Part shown: in pieces, positions 8,128-15,804 of the stretch
Position numbering within the stretch: position 1 is the stretch's first letter
Layout: the number at the start of each line of letters is the position of its first letter
Assembly (NCBI GenBank): GCA_036268615.1
Contig: DATATV010000007.1
Span: 124,001 to 188,000, forward strand
Direction: 5' to 3'
Length of the DNA: 64,000 nt
From: DATATV01 sp036268615
Lineage (GTDB): Bacteria > Actinomycetota > Actinomycetes > Mycobacteriales > Pseudonocardiaceae
Notes under the pieces: model-generated
Databases searched by the model: none
Told to the model about the DNA's origin: nothing
Seen by the model: the letters and a program-made list of their open reading frames with translations, nothing else
Translations under genes and position numbers: made by a program

Positions 8128-8637
8128 ATGTTGGGTGTGGACGGGCCGCCGGAGCCGTTGGAGGTGGCCGAGCAGTGGACGCATGAGCTGGGCGACCTGG
8201 ACACCACTCCGTTTCTGCTCGTCTCGACCGTGCAGCGGCTGCGAAACCACCTCGAACGGGCGTTCACCTGCTTGGCGAAGGAGTACGAGCTGCGCCCGGC
8301 CGATCTGCGGGTGCTGTTGGCGCTTCGCCGGTCGGGCCCGGACTACGCCCTCAGTCCGACCGCGTTGTTCCGCCAGTTGATGATCACCTCCGGGGCGGTC
8401 AGCAAGCAGATCGACCAGCTCGCCGACCTCGGCCTGGTGACCCGGGTCGCCGACCCGAACGTGCTTCGTGGCCTGCTGGTCCGATTGGAGCCGGCCGGGC
8501 GGGAGATCGCCGAACGGGCCATGCGGGAGATCTGTTCGTCCTACTGCGGCCTGGAGACGCTGGACGGCGAGCAGGCGCGGGACATGCTCGCGGCGCTCCG
8601 CGTGCTGACCGACGTGGTCGAGCGCTCCGCCCTCTGA
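8128..8637 (+). CDS. MarR-family transcriptional regulator
   Basis: The protein is 169 residues. The central winged helix reads YALSPTALFRQLMITSGAVSKQIDQLADLGLVTRV, with the MarR wing DPNVLRGLLVRLEPAGREIAERA. The ATG at 8128 follows GGGAGG. MarR proteins repress exporter or detoxification genes and release DNA on binding phenolics or on cysteine oxidation; two cysteines are in ICSSYCG near the C-terminus. The triple operator lies upstream and a DJ-1-like gene 62 bp downstream, which suggests a stress-responsive pair. Confidence 0.88.
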   Translation: MLGVDGPPEPLEVAEQWTHELGDLDTTPFLLVSTVQRLRNHLERAFTCLAKEYELRPADLRVLLALRRSGPDYALSPTALFRQLMITSGAVSKQIDQLADLGLVTRVADPNVLRGLLVRLEPAGREIAERAMREICSSYCGLETLDGEQARDMLAALRVLTDVVERSAL

Positions 8638-8699
8638 TCATGGTCAAGAGCAGTCATTTCGGGACGCGGGTGCGTCCCTGTTTCAGGAGGTAGTAATCC

Positions 8700-9413
8700 A
8701 TGTCTTCCATCCTTCTCGTGCTGACCTCGGCCCGGTTCTGGAGCCAGAACGACGGCACACAAAGGCCCACCGGTTTCTGGGCCGAGGAGTTTGTTGTGCC
8801 GCACCGCATCCTGGCTGACGCGGGCGTCGACATCACGATCGCCACACCCGGTGGCCGGACGCCGGTCGCCGACCGGATGAGCCTCGCCCTGGAGGCGAAC
8901 AACGGCGACGCGGAACTCGTCGCCGGCCTGCGGTCCTACCTGGACAAGACCGAGGAGCTGTTGGCGCACCCCGTCCGGCTGGAGGACGTCGACCCGGCCG
9001 ACTACGACGGCGTGCTCATCCCCGGTGGCCACGGTCCCATGCAGGACCTGGCCGTGAACCCTGATATCGCGCGGGTCCTGGCGGCGCTGCTGCCCGACCA
9101 GTCGAAGGTGGTGGCGTCGCTCTGCCACGGCCCGGCCAGTTTCTTCTCCGCCGGCAACCCCGATGGCAGCTGGCTGTTCAAGGGACGCAAGGTGACCGGC
9201 TTCACCGACGAGGAGGAGCAGCAGGTCGGGCTTGCCGCGAACGCGCCGTGGCTGCTGGAGAAGCGGTTGCGTGCCGGTGGTGCCGAGTTCGAATCCGGCC
9301 CGGCGTGGGGTTCTTACGTTGTGGTGGACGGTAACCTGATCACCGGCCAGAACCCGGCCTCGGGCGGGGCGGCCGCCGAGGCGATCCTGAAGGCGCTCGC
9401 CGAGCGCGCCTGA
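8700..9413 (+). CDS. DJ-1/PfpI-superfamily protein (Hsp31-like)
   Basis: The protein is 237 residues. The nucleophile elbow is SLCHGPASF with Cys142, preceded by VLIPGGHGPMQDL and by an acidic residue in FWAEEFVVPH, matching the Hsp31/class I glutamine amidotransferase-like fold. Such proteins act as glyoxalase III, deglycase-like or chaperone enzymes against reactive aldehydes. The ribosome site AGGAGGTAG is strong. It follows the MarR gene on the same strand and ends at a stable terminator hairpin. Confidence 0.87.
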   Translation: MSSILLVLTSARFWSQNDGTQRPTGFWAEEFVVPHRILADAGVDITIATPGGRTPVADRMSLALEANNGDAELVAGLRSYLDKTEELLAHPVRLEDVDPADYDGVLIPGGHGPMQDLAVNPDIARVLAALLPDQSKVVASLCHGPASFFSAGNPDGSWLFKGRKVTGFTDEEEQQVGLAANAPWLLEKRLRAGGAEFESGPAWGSYVVVDGNLITGQNPASGGAAAEAILKALAERA

Positions 9414-9424
9414 ACACTGCGAGA

Positions 9425-9467
9425 CGGTGCCCGGCCCGCCTCCGGCACGGAGACGGGCCGGGCACCG
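9425..9467. terminator. Transcription terminator hairpin (bidirectional)
   Basis: CGGTGCCCGGCCCG at 9425-9438 pairs perfectly with CGGGCCGGGCACCG at 9454-9467, a 14-bp stem with a 15-base loop. It lies 12 bp after the DJ-1-like gene and before the 3' end of the opposing HxlR gene, so it can serve both. There is no T-tract, as is common in actinomycetes. Confidence 0.75.
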
Positions 9468-9522
9468 CCGTCGGGCGGACCACACCCCGCGGAGGACTCA
9501 GGACGCCTCGCCGCGCGGTGCG

Positions 9523-10017
9523 TCAGCTCACCGGCTCAGCCAGCGGGAAGGGGGTCCGGGTGCGCCACGGACGGACCCAGGTGATCTCTTCCCGCTCGGT
9601 TTCGCGGTCGCAACTGTCGCAGAACTCGCTCCGGGTGAGGTCGGTGCCGCAGGGGGTGTGCACGGTCCGCATCGGCTGCGTGCGTGCGTTGGAGCGGGTG
9701 TGTTTCTGGCCCCAGTCGGCCAGCGCGTGCAGCACCGGCAGGAGATCGGCGCTCGCCTCGGTGAGCCGGTACTCGTGCCGGGTCCGGCGTTCGTCCCGAT
9801 AGGGCACCTTGACCAGCAGCCCGGCCTCCACCAGTCGGCTCAGCCGGTTGGACAGGATGTTGTCGGCGATGCCCAGTTCGCCGCGGAACTGGTCGAACCG
9901 GGTGATGCCGAGGGTGGCGTGCCGCAGGATCAGCAAGGTCCACCGGTCGCCGATGGTCTCGACCGCGCGCCCGATCGGGCACGGGGTCTCGGCTACCACA
10001 ACTCGTCGGTCGGGCAC
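9523..10017 (-). CDS. HxlR-family transcriptional regulator with C-terminal cysteine cluster
   Basis: The protein is 164 residues from GTG 10017, chosen because GGAGGAG precedes it by a few bases; an upstream in-frame codon at 10053 lacks such a site. The HxlR winged helix reads CPIGRAVETIGDRWTLLILRHATLGITRFDQFRGELGIADNILSNRL. The tail has an extra four-cysteine set (C in HTPCG, then FCDSCD), which could bind zinc. HxlR proteins often have an N-terminal redox cysteine, here in ETPCPIG. It faces away from the upstream pseudogene region. Confidence 0.87.
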   Translation of the reverse strand: MPDRRVVVAETPCPIGRAVETIGDRWTLLILRHATLGITRFDQFRGELGIADNILSNRLSRLVEAGLLVKVPYRDERRTRHEYRLTEASADLLPVLHALADWGQKHTRSNARTQPMRTVHTPCGTDLTRSEFCDSCDRETEREEITWVRPWRTRTPFPLAEPVS

Positions 10018-10107
10018 GTGCTCCTCCGTTCGGCACGGTCGGTCCGACCACACCTGGCTTGCTGTTCGGAAGTTCCACTGTAGCCGTGGTTCCGGCCGGC
10101 GTCGTGT

Positions 10108-10842
10108 TCAGAGCGGCAGGACGGGCACCGGCGGTTGGATGGTCGACTCGATCGCGCCGAGTCCGTCGACCGAGATGCGTACCTGGTCGCCGGCCTTGAG
10201 CCACGGGTACTTGGCCGCATCGTGGACGCGGGACAGTTCGAGGATGCAGCCGGTGCCGATGGTGCCCGACCCGATCACGTCCCCGGTGCGCAGTCGCGTG
10301 CCGCGCGACGCGTAGCTGATGGCCTGGGCGAACGACCAGTAGATGGTCGACCAGTTGCCGCTGCTGTACAGCTCGCCGTTCACGCTCGTGGTGGCGGTGA
10401 GGTCGAAGCCCTTGCCGGTGCGCCGGTCGGCCAGTTCGTCCGGGGTCACCAGCCACGGGCCGAGGGTGGTGGCGCTGTCCTTGCCCTTGGCCGGCCCAAG
10501 GCCCTGCGCCATCTCCTCCTCCTGCAGATCCCGTGCGCTCCAGTCGCAGAGGATCGTGTACCCGGCGATGTGGCCCTCCGCCTCGTCCACCGGAATGTCG
10601 GCGCCCGGCCGGCCGATCACCGCCGCGGAGAAGTGCCGCAGGCCGCTGCGCAGGATCACCGCGTGGCTGCCGGTGGTCGGCACCCACGCCAGCGCGTCGA
10701 GCAGCGCCTGGGTCAGCGCCGGGTCGAGCAGGTTGTGTGGGCGGTGCATGGTGATCACCGCGACCGCGCCGTCGATCTCGCGCGCCACCAGCTACTGATC
10801 CACGGTCGATCGGAGGTCGTCTCCCACTGCCGTGTCGGTCAT
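10108..10842 (-). pseudogene. Chimeric crotonase/fumarylacetoacetate hydrolase pseudogene with an early TAG stop
   Basis: The natural start is ATG 10842 behind a good ribosome site (AGAGGTGAG). Codon 17 is TAG (10792-10794), in the same frame as everything that follows. Residues after the stop read AVITMHRPHNLLDPALTQALLDAL, the N-terminus of an enoyl-CoA hydratase, up to RSGLRHFSA. The frame then continues as AVIGRPGADIPVDEAEGHIAGYT and GPAKGKDSATTLGPWLVTP, the C-terminal catalytic half of a fumarylacetoacetate hydrolase-family enzyme. The crotonase active site and the FAH N-terminus are both missing. An in-frame deletion fused two neighbouring genes. A short product from the internal GTG at 10788 is possible but unlikely to be active. 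Confidence 0.8.
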
Positions 10843-10880
10843 GCGCTCACCTCTTCGTGTCGAGTAGGGCCAGCGTAACT

Positions 10881-10899
10881 GGCTTTTGTATCGAAAGCC
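10881..10899. promoter_or_regulatory. Inverted repeat in the divergent region between the FAH pseudogene and the Fe-S gene
   Basis: GGCTTT (10881-10886) and AAAGCC (10894-10899) flank TGTATCG. The site is 39 bp upstream of the pseudogene ATG and may be a leftover operator for the nearby HxlR regulator or for the divergent gene. Confidence 0.35.
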
Positions 10900-11032
10900 T
10901 ATGACGGGATGTCGTCGATGTCAGTTCGCGAATACGATCACCGCAAGTCGGTCTTGTTATCGGACTCGGCAGATGAGATGGTTGGTTTGATTTTCCTCCC
11001 GACTGACCGGCCTACGACAACGGAGCACCGCA

Positions 11033-12136
11033 GTGACAGCGCAGAGCGCACCGTCCGACCAGCCGAAGCCGAACAGCCAACCGGCTGCCCGCCGCCGCAA
11101 GCTCCCCGCGGCACTGGCGGCCCACCCGTCCGTGCAGGCCGTGCTGGCGGACCCGCCGGCACCGGCGCCGCCGGTGATCGACGCGACCTGGCTGCGGGAG
11201 CTGTGCCTCGCGGCCGGCGCCGACGACGCCGCGGCCGTGTCGCTGGACCACCCGGACCTGGCCGGCGAGCGCGAGCACGTGCTGGCCGCGCTGCCCGGCA
11301 CCCGGTCGCTGGTGTCCCTCGTCGTGCGGATGAACCGGGACGACGTGCGCACCCCCGCGCGCAGCGTGGCCAACCAGGAGTTCCACCGGACCGGTGAGAT
11401 CCTCAACGAGATCGCCCACACGGTGGTGCGGCGGTTGCAGGACGATGGCCACCGGGCGATCAACCCGTCCGCGACGTTCCCGATGGAGATGGACCGCTTC
11501 CCCGGCCGCATCTGGGTGGTGGCGCACAAGACGGTCGCGGTCGCCGCCGGGATGGGCGCGATGGGCATCCACCGCAACGTGATCCACCCGAAGTTCGGCA
11601 ACTTCATCCTGTTGGCCACCCTGCTGGTGGACGCGGAGGTGTCCGAACACGGCAGCGCGCTGGACTACAACCCCTGCCTGGAATGCAAGTTGTGCGTCGC
11701 GGCCTGTCCGGTCGGCGCGATCGGCAAGGCCGGCGAGTTCGACTTCCAGGCCTGCTCGACGCACAACTACCGGGAGTTCATGGGCGGCTTCGCCGACTGG
11801 GTGGAGACGGTCGCCGACAGCACCGATCGGGCCGACTTCCGTTCCCGGGTCACCGAACCGGAGAACGCCTCGATGTGGCAGAGCCTGTCGTTCAAACCGA
11901 ACTACAAGGCCGCCTACTGCATGGCGGTCTGCCCGGCCGGCGAGGACGTGCTCGGCCCGTACCTTGAGGACCGGTCCGGCTTTCTGCGGGACGTGCTGCG
12001 ACCGTTGCAGGACAAGGTGGAAACCGTCTACGTCGGCACGGGATCGGCGGCCAGGGGCTACGCGGAGCGGCGGTTCCCGCACAAGAACGTCAAGGAGGTG
12101 GGGACCGGCCTACGGGCGCCACGTCGGCTGCCGTGA
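11033..12136 (+). CDS. 4Fe-4S ferredoxin-type oxidoreductase, QueG/reductive dehalogenase-like
   Basis: The protein is 367 residues from GTG 11033. After a Pro/Ala-rich N-terminus it has a domain similar to epoxyqueuosine reductase and reductive dehalogenases. It carries a ferredoxin motif CLECKLCVAACPVG (residues about 218-231) and a second cysteine group CMAVCP about 80 residues later, enough for two 4Fe-4S clusters. There is no Tat signal, so it is cytosolic. QueG itself has a different context, and true function (cobalamin-dependent reduction or other) is not determined. It runs toward the end of the RibD-like gene with only 32 bp between the two stops. Confidence 0.75.
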   Translation: MTAQSAPSDQPKPNSQPAARRRKLPAALAAHPSVQAVLADPPAPAPPVIDATWLRELCLAAGADDAAAVSLDHPDLAGEREHVLAALPGTRSLVSLVVRMNRDDVRTPARSVANQEFHRTGEILNEIAHTVVRRLQDDGHRAINPSATFPMEMDRFPGRIWVVAHKTVAVAAGMGAMGIHRNVIHPKFGNFILLATLLVDAEVSEHGSALDYNPCLECKLCVAACPVGAIGKAGEFDFQACSTHNYREFMGGFADWVETVADSTDRADFRSRVTEPENASMWQSLSFKPNYKAAYCMAVCPAGEDVLGPYLEDRSGFLRDVLRPLQDKVETVYVGTGSAARGYAERRFPHKNVKEVGTGLRAPRRLP

Positions 12137-12160
12137 CCACCGCGACCGAACTCGACCGAC

Positions 12161-12180
12161 AGGCCCGGTCAGGCCCGGTC
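12161..12180. repeat. 10-bp tandem duplication across the ribD stop codon
   Basis: AGGCCCGGTC occurs twice in a row at 12161-12170 and 12171-12180. The repeat contains the RibD stop codon (12169-12171). Ten is not a multiple of three, so the duplication would have altered the reading frame at the C-terminus. Confidence 0.6.
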
Positions 12181-13071
12181 GAGCCGGCCCACTGTCCGAT
12201 CCACCAGCCCGGCCAGCGCGAACGAGGGCGCCAGCCCGCCGCCGCCCTCCATCAGCACCGAGCGCACTCCACGGGCGTACAGCTCCGACAGCAGCGTCAT
12301 CGGGCTCAGCCCGGTGCCGTGCGGCGACATCACCTCCGCCCCGGGCAGCATGGCTGCTTGGTCGGCTTCGTCGACCGCGACCAGCGTCGGGGCACTGTCG
12401 TCCAGCACCCTGGCCTGTTGCGGCAGGCGCTTGCCGGACATCAGGACCACCCGGATCGGTGGCCGGCCCGACATGCCGGCGGGCAGGCCCATCTGCGGAT
12501 CGTCGGCCCGGATGGTGTCCGCGCCGACCAGCACGGCGTCGTGCGTGCCGCGCAGGGCGTACTCGGCCGCGGGGCGCCGTTCGTCGGTCGCGCCGGTGAA
12601 GTTCCAGGTGACGAACGGACGCCGCCGCCGTACCGCGGTGAGCCACATCCGGTTGGCGTGTTCGGCCTCCATCCGCAGCACGTCGCCGATCACCTCGATG
12701 CCGGCGGCGCGCAGGTACGCCGCACCGCCGGCCGCGGTCGGGTTCGGATCGGGCACCGCGTACACCACCCTGGCCACGCCCGCCTCGCGCAGGGCGAGCG
12801 CGCAGGGCCCCGTGCGGCCGGTGTGCGCGCACGGTTCGAGCGTGACCAGGGCGGTACCGCCCTCGGCGCGCCGGCCGGCCTCGGCCAGCGCGAGCACCTC
12901 GGCGTGGGGGCGGCCCGCACCGCGGTGGTAGCCGGTGCCCGCGACCGAGCCGGTCCGGTCGAGCACGACGCAGCCGACGATCGGATTCGGGCTCGTCCAC
13001 CCCAGTGCTCGTCGGCTCAGCCCGATCGCCTGCCGCATCGCGTCCACCACTGCACGGTGATCCTGAGTCAT
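12169..13071 (-). CDS. ribD: RibD-like pyrimidine deaminase/reductase of the azapteridine cluster (ToxE-like)
   Basis: The protein is 300 residues. The zinc deaminase domain has His56-Ala-Glu58 and the PCAHTGRTGPC motif with Cys81 and Cys90. The reductase domain follows from about residue 150 (RPFVTWNFTGATDERRP, MEGGGGLAPSFALAGLVDR). It stops right after this, about 40-70 residues shorter than usual RibD, so the reductase half is truncated. RibD deaminates and reduces the GTP cyclohydrolase II product, giving the aminouracil that toxoflavin-type azapteridines share with riboflavin. It overlaps the LysR stop by 4 bp. Its place in a cluster with ribA, WD40, FGE-like and methyltransferase genes matches ToxE of the Burkholderia tox operon. 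Confidence 0.85.
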   Translation of the reverse strand: MTQDHRAVVDAMRQAIGLSRRALGWTSPNPIVGCVVLDRTGSVAGTGYHRGAGRPHAEVLALAEAGRRAEGGTALVTLEPCAHTGRTGPCALALREAGVARVVYAVPDPNPTAAGGAAYLRAAGIEVIGDVLRMEAEHANRMWLTAVRRRRPFVTWNFTGATDERRPAAEYALRGTHDAVLVGADTIRADDPQMGLPAGMSGRPPIRVVLMSGKRLPQQARVLDDSAPTLVAVDEADQAAMLPGAEVMSPHGTGLSPMTLLSELYARGVRSVLMEGGGGLAPSFALAGLVDRTVGRLDRA

Positions 13072-13970
13072 GGCAAGCCTTCCTGATAGGCGTGTCGCCG
13101 CAGGCAGTCGACCAGGCAGGCGAGATCACGACGCTGCGACCGGGCCGGCCAGGCCACCCAGGTACGACGGACCAACGGATGGCCGGTCAGTGGCAGCCAC
13201 GTCACGGACCCCGACGTGCCCCGGGACCACTGCGGCAGCAGAGCGAAGGCGTCGCCGATGCTGGCGGCGGCCAACTTCAACTCGGCGGTCGGCGACTGTT
13301 CGTATTCGGCGGCCGGTGCGAGGCCGTGGCCGCGCAGGATGGCGGTCACCTCGTCGTACCAGGCCGGACTGCGCGGTCGGGGAAATCCCACCCAGGCCAA
13401 GCCGGCCAGCTGGTCGAGGCGGATCTCCGCCGTGTCGGTGGGTCGGGTCGCGTTGGCCGTGGACAGCAGCACCCCGAGTTTCTCCTCGACGACCAGGGCC
13501 ACGGCCAGTTCCTGACCGACCGGGAGTTCACGCACCAGCCCGGCGTCCAGGTCGTCGGTGAGCAGCGCGGTGAGCTGTTCGCTGGTCGACATGTGCCGCA
13601 GCTGTATGCCGGAGGTGTTGTGCGTGACGGAGAGTTCGGCCAACGCGTCCGACAGCGCACCGGGAGGGAACTCGGCCGGCAACCCGATCCGCAGGGCGCC
13701 ATGGTTCGCCTCGGCGGACGTGCTCACCCGGGCGACGGCCTCGTCGTGGCGGCCCAGGATCGCTCTGGCCTCGACCAGCAACATGTCGCCGCTGTGCGTG
13801 GTCCGGATGCCGGTGCTGCTTCGCGTCAACAAGGTCACGCCGAGCTGCCGTTCCAAGCCCTGAATGGTCTGGGACAGTGCCGGCTGGGTGATATTCAGCC
13901 GCCGCGCCGCGGCGGAAAGGCTACCTTCTTCGATCGACACCACAAATGCTCGCAGCTCGCGTAACTCCAC
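13068..13970 (-). CDS. LysR-family pathway regulator (ToxR-like), with a TTA codon
   Basis: The protein is 300 residues from GTG 13970. The HTH reads FVVSIEEGSLSAAARRLNITQPALSQTIQGLERQLGVTLL. A longer frame reaches 14108, but its extra residues do not look like LysR sequence. Codon 3 is TTA (13962-13964), rare in such GC-rich genomes and a known point of bldA control in Streptomyces. The gene is co-directional and overlapping with ribD and divergent, across 776 bp, from the rest of the cluster. In Burkholderia the tox genes are also controlled by a LysR protein that senses toxoflavin, so a pathway activator is the natural reading. Confidence 0.85.
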   Translation of the reverse strand: MELRELRAFVVSIEEGSLSAAARRLNITQPALSQTIQGLERQLGVTLLTRSSTGIRTTHSGDMLLVEARAILGRHDEAVARVSTSAEANHGALRIGLPAEFPPGALSDALAELSVTHNTSGIQLRHMSTSEQLTALLTDDLDAGLVRELPVGQELAVALVVEEKLGVLLSTANATRPTDTAEIRLDQLAGLAWVGFPRPRSPAWYDEVTAILRGHGLAPAAEYEQSPTAELKLAAASIGDAFALLPQWSRGTSGSVTWLPLTGHPLVRRTWVAWPARSQRRDLACLVDCLRRHAYQEGLP

Positions 13971-14746
13971 GGGTATCGCACCAATCCCTTGGAGAATCCC
14001 CGGACGCCGCCGCCCCGAATTTTCCGCGACTGCGATCGCCGCGCCCAGGTCAGCGGTTCTGGAGGTATAGCCGGTCCGGACGACTGGCGGAACGTCTCCG
14101 GCGACCAATCACGCCGGCGAACCGGCTGAGGGTGCGTAGCGCTGTCCGATGCGTCGACGGCGCCTGCCTTGCTCGAATTGTGGACCGTTCAGCATACATC
14201 AGCTCCGCACTCTACCCGGGAAATCCGCGCTGTGCCACTGGTGTATCACGGCATGATCACGGGGCTGGGGGCTCGGCGCGTCACGGCTGTTCGGGGAGCT
14301 GCTGCCCGCGGGCGGGGGTGTACGTCAGGAGGCCGACACCGCGTCGATGCGGTCGGCCCCGGGTCGGCGAGACCGTGGTTCGGGCGGGTCGGGGCATGAT
14401 CGCGCGGGGCCGGCCGGTCGCGGTCATTCCGGCCGAAACCGATTTCGGAATTTCGATTGTCGGGCGCGATAACCGGTGCTTGGCCTATGGGATAATCGAA
14501 TCTTATGGCGGCCCGGATTGTTGCAGGTCAGGCTGCGTTCTCGGATATACCTCCGGCTGCGGAGGGATTATTTCTCCGGTGATGTTCTTGACCGACCCGG
14601 GGTGGCGAGTTAGTGTTCTTGGCAGTAAATGAATCGCAAATCGCAAACAACAGTCGGAGATGTTCTTGATCATGAGACGCTTGCGAATTATGATTCATCG
14701 GCAATAGCCGCCGAAACGGTCGACCACTACCACTCAGGGAGATGGC
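13971..14746. other. Long divergent intergenic region of the azapteridine cluster
   Basis: This 776-bp region between the LysR and flavin reductase-like genes contains no convincing gene. It is notably less GC-rich than the surroundings from about 14440 to 14720. A promoter and a LysR-type dyad are listed separately. One short open frame at 14629-14835 has codon use unlike the neighbouring genes and overlaps the next gene, so I do not call it. Confidence 0.6.
14492..14616 (+). promoter_or_regulatory. Candidate LysR box and sigma70-type promoter of the azapteridine genes
   Basis: ATAATCGAATCTTAT (14492-14506) has the ATAA-N7-TTAT dyad and AT-rich ends expected for a LysR box. Eighty-one bases further on, TTGACC (14588-14593) and TAGTGT (14611-14616) are separated by exactly 17 bp, a good match to an actinomycete vegetative promoter. 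Transcription would start about 125 bp before the flavin reductase-like gene. Confidence 0.5.
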
Positions 14747-15529
14747 GTGACCACCGGTTATCTACGTTACCTGACGAGCACCGTTGGCCTGATAACGACC
14801 GTGGCGGACAAGCGTGTCAACGTGATGGCCGCTGAATGGTCGTACTTCGTGGCCCGGGAACCGCTGCACATAGCTGTCGGCATATCCGACCAGAACTGGT
14901 CGAACAGCCAGATCCGAAAGGCTGGCGAATTCGCCGTCACCCTGTGTACTGATTCCCAGGTGGCCCTCGCCGCTTTCGCCGGCAGCCTGAGCGGCCTGGA
15001 CGTCGACAAGACCAGCAGTGCCGACCTGGAACTGGCCGAACCAACCGTCCTGAGCACCCCCCATGTACGTGGCGGAGTGCTGAACGCCGAGTGCGTGGTC
15101 CGTGAGGTGGTTGAGCTGCCCGGCTACGCTCTGGTGATCGGCGAGGCCGTCTGGACCCACGCCGACGAGGACGCCGCAGCACATCCGCTGGTCAAACACG
15201 GCACCATGCACGAACTGGGCCCGACAGTCACCGACCACCGGGTCACTGTGGCGGCCGGCTTCCCCAATCCCGCCGTGCCTGTGCTTCGCGTCGCGGCGAC
15301 CACGTATCAGGCTCCGCCGGACGCGCCCTGGCAGATCTCGGTGTTCGGCACGACGACCGGCGTCCAACATGCCGACCTCTCGCTCGCGGAGAGTGGCGGA
15401 CTGTTGATGGTGGACGTGGACCTGCCCCCTGCTGCTGGCCGGGAATCACTGACCGTGGAGGTGTCCCGGGCGGAATGCCGTGCGGGACGAGCGCATCCCA
15501 CGGCGGAGGTTCTCGCCGCGGTGTCCTGA
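14747..15529 (+). CDS. Flavin reductase-like FMN-binding protein with C-terminal extension
   Basis: The protein is 260 residues from GTG 14747 with GGGAG six bases upstream. Residues about 1-165 fit the flavin reductase-like split-barrel domain (LTSTVGLITTVADKRVNVMAAEWSYFVAREPLHIAVGIS, FAVTLCTDSQ). The final 90 residues are an extra domain that I do not recognise. The domain usually binds FMN and either supplies reduced flavin or acts as an oxidoreductase. It opens the plus-strand part of the azapteridine cluster. A redox step is plausible, since oxidation of a dihydro-azapteridine is needed. No equivalent is part of the classic Burkholderia toxABCDE set. Confidence 0.78.
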   Translation: MTTGYLRYLTSTVGLITTVADKRVNVMAAEWSYFVAREPLHIAVGISDQNWSNSQIRKAGEFAVTLCTDSQVALAAFAGSLSGLDVDKTSSADLELAEPTVLSTPHVRGGVLNAECVVREVVELPGYALVIGEAVWTHADEDAAAHPLVKHGTMHELGPTVTDHRVTVAAGFPNPAVPVLRVAATTYQAPPDAPWQISVFGTTTGVQHADLSLAESGGLLMVDVDLPPAAGRESLTVEVSRAECRAGRAHPTAEVLAAVS

Positions 15530-15655
15530 CACCGCAGCCCGAAACAACGACTTTTCCCCCGGCTCGCGCTGTCGAGCCCCCGAGTTCCTCGGCCTGCCCC
15601 ACCGGGTTCGTCGAGGTGACCTGGATCCCCTGAGCGGCGAAGGAGGTGAATTCCT

Positions 15656-15697
15656 ATGACCAAGCCCGTGCGCCGTTACGCCAAGATCCTCAAGTGA
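15656..15697 (+). CDS. 13-codon micro-ORF MTKPVRRYAKILK
   Basis: ATG at 15656 lies nine bases after AAGGAGGTGA, almost the full complement of the 16S rRNA tail and one of the strongest ribosome sites in the window. An in-frame TGA sits just upstream, so the product can only be this 13-residue, strongly basic peptide (five Lys/Arg). It ends 12 bp before a very stable hairpin and 107 bp before the beta-propeller gene. Two readings are possible. It may be a leader peptide whose translation controls the hairpin, or it may be a substrate or carrier peptide for the pathway. I recognise no family. Confidence 0.55.
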   Translation: MTKPVRRYAKILK

Positions 15698-15709
15698 GCC
15701 TGATCCGGG

Positions 15710-15736
15710 GGGCGCCCCGCATTATGCGGGGCGCCC
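15710..15736 (+). terminator. Attenuator-like hairpin after the micro-ORF
   Basis: GGGCGCCCCGCAT (15710-15722) and ATGCGGGGCGCCC (15724-15736) are perfect inverted repeats, giving an 11-bp GC stem with an ATTAT loop. No T-tract follows. Its place between a strongly translated 13-codon frame and the main structural genes suggests attenuation or partial termination. Confidence 0.65.
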
Positions 15737-15804
15737 TCTGGGCGGCAGTCACGTGACATCGACCTGACACCACTGACCACTTGTTCGGAAGGGGTGAACA
15801 TTTC

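Noticed and set aside
13971..14108. An N-terminal extension of the LysR regulator to 14108.
   Set aside because: The added 46 residues do not resemble LysR sequence, and the HTH starts correctly from GTG 13970.
14629..14835. A 68-codon frame upstream of and overlapping the flavin reductase-like gene.
   Set aside because: Its first 39 codons are AT-rich with many codons the neighbouring genes avoid, there is no good ribosome site, and its end runs out of frame through the next gene.
14400..15800. An FMN (RFN) riboswitch near the rib-like genes.
   Set aside because: The conserved RFN core segments are not visible in this region, and the 15710-15736 hairpin is a simple stem with no multibranched structure.
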